Below, in pieces: positions 56,012 through 64,000 of a stretch of 64,000 bases of DNA (positions within the stretch are counted from its first letter, which is position 1; each line of letters opens with the position of its first letter). The notes under the pieces are model-generated. The model did not search any database. It saw only the letters and a list, made by a program, of their open reading frames with translations, and was not told the origin of the DNA. This DNA is from Leptidea sinapis (lineage: Eukaryota; Arthropoda; Insecta; Lepidoptera; Pieridae). The translations under genes were made by a program, and so were the position numbers. The stretch spans positions 1,247,501 through 1,311,500 of the forward strand of contig NC_066266.1 of the NCBI RefSeq assembly GCF_905404315.1, given 5' to 3'.

Positions 56012-56622
56012 TAAAACACCGATCCTAAATAAATGAGCACCACTACGAGAATGTCCCAGACGTAACCGACAAATTGTGGTGTATAATTTTCTGTGGAAGT
56101 ATTTTTTCTTTTTAACAAACCAGGGAGGAGAGATTTCGTTTTAATGTCGGCTAACCATTTGCCCTTTGTTTGAACAACTTGTTGCCAATAATTCTGAAAG
56201 TCTTGCAAGAATGTACCTTTAAAATGAGACAGTGCATCTGTGTGTGGTATGGGAATGTTCAAAGCAGTATGTATCTGATTACTATTCACAATAGATTTAG
56301 CAAGATAATCAGCTTGTTCATTTCCTTCCACGCCTATGTGTGAAGAAGTCCAGAATAAAACAATATCTTTTGTTAGGCATAAGCATTGATATTTGTCTCT
56401 AATATTGTAAATGATGAAATTAGTTGTAACATTACATTTAGGATATTGTAAAGCTTTTAAAACACTCATGCTATCCGTTATAACAATCCAATTATTATAT
56501 GACTGTTCTCCAATATATTCTAGAGCATCATATATGGCAGCACATTCTGCTGTGTATATACTAGCCAAGGTATTTAACCTATGATTAAACCCACTCTGCA
56601 GTTGTATGTCATAAACTGTCAT
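56011..56622 (-). pseudogene. LINE RNase H domain
   Basis: NTLASIYTAECAAIYDALEY (catalytic Glu), WIVITDSMSVLKALQYPKC (catalytic Asp) and VLFWTSSHIGVEGNEQADYL (final Asp) are all in one 203-codon frame. The first Asp strand lies upstream of the frame break. Confidence 0.92.
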
Positions 56623-57076
56623 AGAGACAGCAGTATTACTTTCCTTGATGCCTTCTACTTGATAGTAGGAATTATTGTCAGTTTGGTTAATATAGTCCTG
56701 TATCTTTAATAGGAGTGGATGATTATTAATAGAAGTTAATTTGAGAAAGAATTTTGTTTGTAGATATTATAGGAGTAGACCTAAAAGCGCCTGTTATGAT
56801 CCTTAAGCATTTATTTTGTATTTTTTCTAATTTATTCACTAATGTAATTACTCCACCATAACAAAAGAAGGCCTACTCAAAATGGCTACGGACTAATGAC
56901 TTATATAGTGTTAGCAAGATGTGTGGGTCTGCACCCCAATATGTACCAGCTAATGATTTCAGAATATTGCAGGCCTTTAATGCTCGATTTCTAATATTTC
57001 AACATATTTGTGCCATCTAAAATTACTTAAAAACGTAACTCCTAAAAACTTTATTGAATTATCTATTGAAATTTCC

Positions 57077-58792
57077 TTAGTACCATAATATATTTTTGCA
57101 TCTCTTATTCTTATAGAATGCTTTGAAAATATTATATTGAAAATAAAGCTCCAATTTTTTGAGTGCTACATTAAGATCTAACACAACATTTGATAAATTA
57201 AGTCCTGAACTATACACTACTAGATCATCAGCAAATTGGAGGTTAGAAACTCTATTAACCAAAACAATATTTATTTGATTTATGTAGATTATAAAGAGCA
57301 ATGGACTCAAAATTCCGCCCTGCGATACGCCTCTATATGAATATCGAGGACCTATTAATTGGTTATTGACTCTAACATAAAGTTTACGACCAAGCAAGAA
57401 ATTGAATATCCAACTAACTATTTTTTCAGGGACATTTAAGGATAGCAGAATGGATGATAATTGTTCTAAATTAACATTAATAAATGCTCCTACAACATCC
57501 AAAAAAACACCAGCCAATATCTTATTGTCAATCTGGGCACTATGGATGTCAAGACATAAATGCCGTATACTCTCACAAGCAGAACGACCACATCGAAATC
57601 CAAATTGATTATTAGGTAAGAGGTTGTTACTTTCAATATAAAATATTAATCTCTGTTTTATTAATTGTTCAAAAATTTTACCAACACACGAGCTTAGTGT
57701 GATAGGACGATATGAATCAGCTGAACTAGAATCTTTCCCATGCTTTAAAATTGGAATCAGACAGTCTGTTTTCCATTCTTCTGGAATAGTGGAGTTCTTC
57801 CATAGGAGATTTAATATTTTTAGAGACTTATTTAAGTTAGAAGAGTTTAGGAGTTTAAACATTTTATAGGAGAGCCAATCCAAACCGCATGCAGAGTCCT
57901 TTCTTGATGATAGACCAGCTTTTAATTCTTCAATAGTAAAAGGGGCAATCATAAAAGAGTTGGTGCTATTTAAAGGATGATTATTGTGAATAATTGTCAA
58001 ATTTGGTACTGTATCTGGAGTATATTTGTGTAAAAAGTTGGATATCCAATTATTGCTAGAGAAACAATTATTATTAGAATATAAGTTCTTAAATTTCCTC
58101 ATTCTTGTCCAAATCTGTTTCATTGGCGTTAACCTATTTATGGTGGAGCAAAAATCTGTCCAGGATTTACGACGTTCAAGTCTTAATATACATTTTTTCT
58201 TTGCTTGAGCTTGCTTAAAATGAATGTAGTTTTGGATATTGCAATTTGATTTGAATAACAGATAAGCCTGCTTGCAATCTTCTACCACTTTAGTACATTG
58301 CCCATTCCACCAGGGAAGTTGTCGCTTTCTTTTAGGTAGATGAGTAATATTGTTACAGTGATAGTTGGTTTTAGGTACTGAATTTTCTACCGCTCTAAGA
58401 ATTATGGAACAGAAGTTATTGTAAGACTTCTGTAGATTACAATTATTTATTTCAAATTGTTTTAAAAAGTCATTTACTAAGTTCTCATATTGGTCCCAAT
58501 TTACTATTTTCAGATTACTGTGTGGAGGAATGTTGGATGGAATTGAAGAAGATTCAGTTTCCAACACTACCATGGAAAATTTTGTGATTGTAGGCAAGTG
58601 ATAGCTGCCCAAAGAGTCCTGATGAACTTGCCATTCACAGCACAGGAATAATACTATTATGAATGAATATGAAGATGATACTATTATTAGATCTAGTCCA
58701 TTTGGTCTCCAAGAATTAGTACCCACTGTAGTTGGTTGATCATTATTTAAGAGCATTAAGTCATTATCATCAATGGATGTAATGACATCCAT
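57077..58792 (-). pseudogene. LINE reverse transcriptase domain (571-codon open frame)
   Basis: In order: LPWWNGQCTKVVEDCKQAY, SSRKDSACGLDWLSYKMFKL, WKTDCLIPILKHGKDSSSAD, SYRPITLSSCVGKIFEQLIK, FGFRCGRSACESI, AGVFLDVVGAFINV (catalytic Asp in FLDV), YRGVSQGGILSPLLFIIYIN and LQFADDLVVYSSG (catalytic FADD). These are all RT motifs of an I-type LINE. The frame is open from the linker through the palm. Its N-terminal 80 residues overlap the end of the endonuclease in a damaged way. Confidence 0.94.
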
Positions 58793-59255
58793 GATGTCTC
58801 TACCTCTAGAATTGGTTCTATTACAACCTCAAATGGCATGGTGAGCATTAAAATCACAGTAATTATTAGTGGTTTTGGAATACTATGCAACAGTCTATTA
58901 AATTTAGATTTGTCAAAGTTAGGTACACTGCTGCCAGGACTATAAAAGCTAACAATTGAGATGTCTTTTTGTTTGTATTTTATTTTGATTGCTACATTTT
59001 GCAAGTAGTTATCAGAAAATGTTTCTAACTTTTGAAAATAAATGCCATTTCTAACAAAAATTGCTACACCATTGTGATCATTACCACAATCATTTCTTAG
59101 TATTGTATAACCTCTGATAGAAAACTGTATATTTGGTTTAAGCCAAGTTTCTGATATAAGTGCTATGTGTATGTCCTGCTCATAAAGTAGGTTTTGAAGC
59201 TCAAGTCTGTTACTCAACAGACTTTGAGCATTCCACTGTACTATGTTAAGTTTGT
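58756..59255 (-). pseudogene. LINE endonuclease domain remnant
   Basis: The start of ORF2 reads LNIVQWNAQSLLSNRLELQN, then DIHIALISETWLKPNIQFSI (catalytic Glu in ETW), RNDCGNDHNGVAIFVRNGI and ISIVSFYSPGSSVPNF. The DFNAH block near 58850 is frameshifted, and so is the SDH motif (near 58620). Confidence 0.9.
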
Positions 59256-60376
59256 GACAGTTGAATGTGATGTTTTATTTTTAATTTGTATGGTATCTTT
59301 AATAGCTGAACTAATTGCGTGTGAGCTAATGCTTTGATTCTGTGTTTTATTTAGTGTAATGACTTTTATTATTGATTCTGTGATTAGGTTCATTGCTGCT
59401 GGATTGGATAAAATTAAATTAATGATGTCTTGTGTGTTCTCTGTCTTATTGAGTGATGGAAAGTTTGTTGGATGTTTAAATAAATCTGATAATGGTGTTT
59501 TACTTTTATTTTTACTATCCAATATCTTTTTTTTGTTTTATAGGGCATTGATACTGCAAGATGGTTACCTTTACAGTGCACACATACTGCTTTGTCAATA
59601 GGTATAGGACATTCTTTATATGAATGATTTTCAGTGCAGATTGAGCAACGCTGTGCATTCTTACAGAATTTAGCCAAGTGGTCAAACCTAAGGCATCGAA
59701 AACACTGCTTAACTGGCGGCACATAAGGTCGCACTGGTAGACGCCACATCTTTAAGTGAACGTAATCTGGGAGTGAAGTAGATGACGCAAAAGTTATAAT
59801 GACTGCCTGTGTAGGTTGTAGTATAAAACCACTATCGGATTTGTTTTTTTTTCATTATACGCCGAACAGAAATATTTTTTTTGTACTTGACAAAGATTTG
59901 AAAATTTTTTTGTTGGACATATCAATAGGTACGGAGGAAATCACTCCAGACAATTCAGTGGCACCAGCTGGGATGGACGCCTTAATATTTTGTTCCCTTA
60001 AAAATGTCGTGTTGTCTAGGAATGTATTAACCAAATTGGGTCGTTCAAACACTACTCCTATCTTATATTTGTTGAGTTTCTTAAGATATTTAATGCCTTT
60101 AATGAAGCGCGATAAGTAGCTACTAAGAGTTAGCATGTCACGACTACCAAGTGGCTGTTCAGTGACACTCTCTATGAAGACTATAAATTCATGACCGGCA
60201 CCTGCGTCTTCCGGATATCGGCGACAATAGTCGGCCACCCTATATGGCAAATAAAAGTCCTCGTGGTCTTCCAAAACTGTACGCGAATCTGAGTATTCGC
60301 TACTTTCAGAGGTGGAATCTAAAATAGACTCACCTTTATCTCGTTCCGGCTTGGTTTTTTTCCGCCTTTTCGACAT
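59241..60376 (-). pseudogene. LINE ORF1 (gag-like, CCHC zinc knuckles), frameshifted
   Basis: The start MSKRRKKTKPERDKGESILD is at 60376 in a good context. The N-terminal part (60376-59855) is Ser/Asp-rich, then has FIVFIESVTEQPLGSRDM. After a frameshift, 59749-59414 has CFRCLRFDHLAKFCKNAQRC, then SICTENHSYKEC and CVHCKGNHLAVS, three CCHC-type knuckles. 59522-59241 is a polar tail ending with a stop just before ORF2. It is an RNA-binding gag-like protein of LINEs. Confidence 0.88.
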
Positions 60377-60420
60377 CTCTTAGCAGAAACCTAAATCACT
60401 AAATATATAGACTTTTACTT

Positions 60421-61142
60421 ATACTAAACAAATTAAATGTTAAACATATACAAATACTTATATACTTTTCAATAATACGAGGATTATATACAATATAATA
60501 GAAATATTTAATTTTATAGTTAAAAAGACCGCCCTAAACAATCAAAAGTTCCCGCGCTTTCTTTTCCGCACTAGAGAGTCCCAAACAAACATTGACTCTC
60601 TCAAAACCAACAGCCAATCAATTGCCTATTTGAATTTTGAGAACGTTCAAGCATAGAGTATAGAATTTAACTGTTGAATGATAAATTACAATAATCGTAA
60701 CTAGAATTAGATTGTATACGAATATGCAATTATTTTTATACTTTTTAGTGCATATTATATCTATAGTTTTGGAATAGTGTTTTTGAAGTCGGTTGTTTAT
60801 TTTGTTAAATTTTTTTTATTATTTCTAAAAAACTACGACGAAACGAAAGCTTTCAAAATTTTTTCAACAATAAACAATATTACTACCGATATTAAATAAA
60901 ATTTAGATCAATGCCAACTTATAGACAGAAACACACGTAAACTTTCTGCCACTGAGTTGGTATCTATTCTACGCATCACGCTAAAGCAGTCCTTTTGAGA
61001 GTGCTCGATGCAATTGGAAAACAGTCTATAAGAACTTATAAAAAGATTGAAATTATAAGAAGAATTGCATTTAAATTATCGGATAATATAAAGTCTGGAG
61101 AGATAATATAATAGTTACTTATGGAACTGTTGTGTATTAAGT
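60421..61142. other. Non-coding region upstream of the LINE
   Basis: Might hold the LINE 5' UTR near 60377-60650. No gene recognised. TTTTTGAAGTCGGTTG at about 60781 is the reverse of the common CCGACTTCAAAA repeat. Confidence 0.45.
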
Positions 61143-61222
61143 GGTATTAAAACACGAATGTGGGTCTATCACACTAGACGAAGCCTAGTGTGATAATAGT
61201 ATCACATCAGCGTTTTAATACC
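61143..61222. repeat. Palindromic MITE-like repeat 1
   Basis: Outer inverted ends GGTATTAAAACAC and its near-inverse at 61211-61222 enclose a perfect 11-bp hairpin (61167-61177 and 61185-61195, TATCACACTAG and inverse) with loop ACGAAGC. Confidence 0.8.
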
Positions 61223-61329
61223 TAATTATCAACAGTTGCATGCAAGACTTTATCTACACCCATAATATGAATCCTCTGTATAGGATTCTGGAACAGCTTA
61301 CTGCTAACATTAAAAAAGTTAGTTCTAGT

Positions 61330-61426
61330 AACCATAATATCATCCAAAAGAGTGTTATTATGAAAACGGATGATATAATGTTGTAATGAATTTCATTACA
61401 ACACTCGTTTGGATGATGTAATGGTT
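61330..61426. repeat. Palindromic MITE-like repeat 2
   Basis: 27-bp imperfect inverted ends (61330-61356 and 61400-61426, AACCATAATATCATCC type) with a perfect 11-bp inner palindrome at 61380-61402 (GTTGTAATGAA and inverse around one T). Confidence 0.8.
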
Positions 61427-61779
61427 ATTAGGGCATTGGGTGTTTTCATGTTGGTAATAAGCTAACTGTTTAAGAATCTTTAATAGGGGATTTAAAGTAT
61501 GGGTGGGATTAGATGCACCTATTAGTACGATAGAAAGGGGCGACTTCAATTCTAATCCATATGCAGCCTTTTTTTTTCCAGTATGGAAAAAATGTAAATA
61601 AAATCCTAGGCCACTAAAATCCTTATGCCTCTTATGTCAAAACTAAACGTCAAACTGTTCTATAAAATTTTGACATTTGTTGTTCGTTGTCATTTGTCAA
61701 ATAGGTCGTAGGAATTCTCAAATTTCAGTCAAAGTCAACTCATGAACTTGTCATGAACTAAGTAGGTAGGTACTGTGTA

Positions 61780-62035
61780 GTGTGTTTGTAATTTGTATTT
61801 TGTCGCACTTCGCAGTCGGCACTCGGCGTCGTTCTTTCGCTTTATTCGGGCTGATACTTGATGTTGAGCATTTTGAATTTAAAACATTGTGTATATATGT
61901 AACTTTTAAAAAATCTTCTCAGTTAAACAATGGTTTGTTTATTAAATTGCTATCGATACATACAGTGAAGATTTAAATAGTATTGTCTAAAAATGTGTTT
62001 GTGTCGTGTTTTGTTCGTATTTCTGATTCTGTATG
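61780..62035 (+). CDS. Candidate first exon with signal-peptide start (coding 61993-62035)
   Basis: A GC-richer 5' UTR-like block (61800-61850, with GCAGTCGGCACTCGGCGTCG) precedes an ATG at 61993 in an AAAATG context. The frame reads MCLCRVLFVFLILY, then one base before a consensus GTAAG donor at 62036. The hydrophobic run looks like a secretory signal peptide. Two short upstream ATG frames occur (about 61858 and 61930). I could not link the next exon in the remaining 2 kb, so the gene identity is unknown; it would be a secreted or membrane protein. Confidence 0.4.
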
Positions 62036-62379
62036 GTAAGTTGTCGAACCGCATCCTTTCGTCCTTAGATTCCTATTTTTAGGTTTACGGTCATTCTGCG
62101 TATTAATGAGAGGGATGTTATTCGTTACACGTTTTCGCCGGCTTTGATGTTGACATTGTTTATGTACATTTACGGTTTGCTTTGATGTTCTTAAATGTAT
62201 TGATATTAAAATTATGAATAAATATTGAAGTGTTTTAAAGAGAAAATTGAATGTCCACAATATTCAACTTAGATTATCTTTACATACCATAGAAAAAAAT
62301 TGGTAAACCTGCCATGTAGAGCAACATTGCTGCATGAACGAATGGCTAGATCTACTTACTAGTTTGTCTTTGTCATCAC

Positions 62380-62465
62380 TATATCAGCCAGTAGACATCC
62401 ACTGCTGGACAAAGGCCTATCCCAAAGGTCTCCACTACGATTGGTTCTGCACTGCCCTCATCCAA
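62380..62465. repeat. GACATCCACTGCTGGACAAAGG repeat, copy 2
   Basis: CATCCACTGCTGGACAAAGG, then a CCTATCCCAAAGGTCTCC block and GGTTCTGCACTGCCCTCATC. Same repeat as 3490-3645, in the same orientation, lying in the putative first intron of the candidate gene at 61993. Confidence 0.75.
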
Positions 62466-62509
62466 GCATATATTGTCTTTATATGCTTTTATAAATAAAA
62501 CATGTTTAC

Positions 62510-62708
62510 TAGTTTAAATATAGAGAGATTAATAGGCATGTGTCATGTATGTTATAGATACCACACACTGGCGTCTATGTTTTGTGCTGAAGAATCAGCT
62601 GGCCACATAATCCTAGAATGCATATCTTTGGCATCTAACTGCAAGTTTATCTTCATAATAGTATGGGCTCTCCTTAAGCAAATCTCCAGAAACTTTTTAA
62701 ATATCTGA
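62510..62708 (+). mobile_element. Possible LINE C-terminal remnant
   Basis: The translation has MFCAEESAGHIILECISLAS, which fits the C-x2-C...E-S/T-x-x-H-x4-C tail of LINE polymerases with the first Cys pair damaged. The preceding YRYHTLASM fits the residue between helix and Cys block. Only about 60 residues remain. Confidence 0.5.
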
Positions 62709-63189
62709 GTAGAGCTTTGATGTCTGGACTAGCTTGGACTAAAGTCTTAAGTGTTATGACAGGAGTACATTTCCATTAATGGTTATAAAGTATGTGTACA
62801 TGTCATACACCTATTCCTACTGAAGACTGGCTATAGTGGCCAAACAGGAGAAAGAGAAGCTTGGGTGGTGATAATCAGATAGCATCCTAATTTATATAAT
62901 ATTATTTTTCTAATCCTTTATTAATCATCAGCTATAAAATATGTTTTATACAGCATCCTTTCTGTTTCAATACTGCCAGGTGAATACCTCATTTTCAAAC
63001 AATACAAAAAGTGATTTTTAAACAAATGATTCATTTATTTATACAGAAATAAAAAAAAATACTTGAACAATGAACCTAAAACTAAAAACCTTAAATAATA
63101 TAATGTAATAACTAAAATATATTCTTAAAAGGGGTTCCTTTAGGCAAGGTTCTAAAGATACTGGCAGAGTCCCCCTTTGAATAGCTCGA

Positions 63190-63430
63190 CTAATTGGACG
63201 TAGTTAAGCAGATAAGACTCAAACCACACTTTGGTCAAAATAGAGTTAAGTATGCCATCATACTCCTGAATGTTGAATCCGTCATGTCAAACCCTATCTT
63301 TAAAATGTACACAGAAACTGTTTTTTTGGATATATATGGAAGATTATTTAGAGCTAAAACTTCAAATACATATAACTCAAAAGTGCTTTTGTGTGGTTTG
63401 AGTTCTTTCTGCTTAACTACATCCAATTCT
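63190..63430. repeat. Inverted ~37-bp pair around a 150-bp spacer
   Basis: 63193-63229 (TTGGACGTAGTTAAGCAGAT, continuing to CTCAAACCACAC) and the reverse complement of 63390-63426 (TTGGATGTAGTTAAGCAGAA, continuing CTCAAACCACAC) are near-identical. Both encode an LDVVKQ-x-x-LKPH-like start, so the pair looks like an inverted duplication of one segment, possibly within a LINE 3' region. Confidence 0.75.
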
Positions 63431-63474
63431 TTGTCAGTGGTTCCTGCCAGCTCATCTCAGTCTCCTGTGTTGTC

Positions 63475-63650
63475 AACTAAACTATTTCGTTAAAAAGCCT
63501 TGTAGCACTAGGAACCCACAGACCAAGCATCTCAACACTGAATGGGACAAAATCATATTCGGAGCCTAGACCCCTGTATTTGCATGCTTTAGCTTTTTCA
63601 GCTGCTTCACAAGCCGATTTTAATGGAAATTTTAGTGGAATGTGCTAATT
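63475..63650 (-). mobile_element. LINE C-terminal remnant (VETLG-type end)
   Basis: The minus strand reads FPLKSACEAAEKAKACKYRG, then LGSEYDFVPFSVEMLGLWVP and SATRLFNEI with a stop. The FVP-(F/V)-(A/S)-VE-(T/M)-LG-x-W-x-P-x-A pattern is the terminal domain of a widespread animal LINE polymerase group. Only the last 60 or so codons remain. Confidence 0.7.
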
Positions 63651-64000
63651 TAAATTTTCTCTTTATTATATGTATCATTTATTTGACTGAACCATAAACT
63701 CTTATTTCACTGTTTCTCACTAACAGTTGTAATACTAGACAGCATCTCATAATACATATAGTTTTATATGTTTAATATAACTTTTTATGTTGTAAAAATA
63801 TTTATTATGCAAGGTTTTTCTCATTGTCATAGTGCAATGAGAATTATTGAAATTTGAGTCTTGCTTATCTATAACTTGTACAAATTAATATGATATCTCT
63901 CTCCATCTTGACAATCAAGCGAGGGCAGTAGAGATAGTAAAGTTGGTTGAGTGGATAATGTGTTTACTTAAAACATTAACTATAACAGGGTTATTTTTTT
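63651..64000. other. AT-rich end of window, no gene seen
   Basis: No coding or repeat structure was recognised. Confidence 0.5.

Larger units (their letters stand above)
55500..60420 (-). mobile_element. I-like LINE, near full length, decayed
   Basis: Minus strand, just upstream of RanGAP. ORF1 (60376 down to about 59241) is gag-like with CCHC knuckles; ORF2 (about 59255 to 55785) has endonuclease, RT, RNase H and a C-terminal Cys/His block. The 571-codon RT frame is the longest open frame in the window, so this copy is younger than the one at 25545. Frameshifts at about 59855, 59520, 58790, 57080 and 56010 disable it. The 3' end is AT-rich and not sharply defined. Confidence 0.93.

Noticed and set aside
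57402..60119. Plus-strand frames at 57402, 58026, 59359 and 59799
   Set aside because: Antisense shadows of the minus-strand LINE ORF1 and ORF2.

Overview
The window is AT-rich animal nuclear DNA, almost certainly from a moth or butterfly (Lepidoptera). The evidence is two conserved eukaryotic housekeeping genes, GT-AG introns, and a dense load of decayed transposons of the kinds typical of lepidopteran genomes: mariner, Copia, Helitron, RNase-H-bearing LINEs, RTE-like LINE tails, tRNA-derived SINE heads and MITEs. Species assignment is inference. No bacterial operon, CRISPR array or viral genome was seen.

Layout. 1-17.8 kb is gene-poor: LINE tails, SINE heads, an 8-bp-TSD MITE (9825-10196), a long inverted repeat (arms 12828-13692 and 15553-16437), a three-copy dispersed repeat, and two small candidate minus-strand exons (5985-6041, 7217-7249). 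17816-21759 is a mariner with perfect 27-bp terminal inverted repeats and TA duplications, split by a Copia internal region that lacks LTRs. 22516-22956 holds three 134-bp tandem repeats followed directly by a 15-bp perfect hairpin. 24020-25132 (minus) is an intact single-exon deoxyhypusine synthase. 25545-29603 (plus) is a decayed LINE with endonuclease, reverse transcriptase and RNase H. 29.7-32.4 kb has no recognisable gene; a MITE sits at 32427-32550.

33082-55038 (minus) is a complete RanGAP gene. I assembled it from 12 coding exons whose splice sites and phases all agree, giving about 562 residues: a leucine-rich-repeat GAP domain, an acidic linker and a C-terminal domain with a psi-K-x-E SUMO-type motif split across the exon 11/12 junction. 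Its introns hold an RTE fragment, a Helitron with a textbook 3' end, Helitron 5' ends, several LINE tails, a SINE head and two pairs of diverged repeats. One antisense LINE tail ends a few bases from the exon 7 donor.

55.5-60.4 kb (minus) is a second, fuller LINE with a CCHC gag-like ORF1 and EN-RT-RNase H ORF2, just upstream of RanGAP. 60.4-64 kb has palindromic MITE-like repeats, LINE remnants and a candidate first exon (61993-62035) encoding a signal-peptide-like start before a consensus GTAAG donor; the rest of that gene would lie beyond or be unrecognised in the window.

Functionally, the two solid genes are independent: DHPS makes the deoxyhypusine of eIF5A, and RanGAP drives Ran GTP hydrolysis for nucleocytoplasmic transport. 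Everything else firmly identified is mobile-element material.
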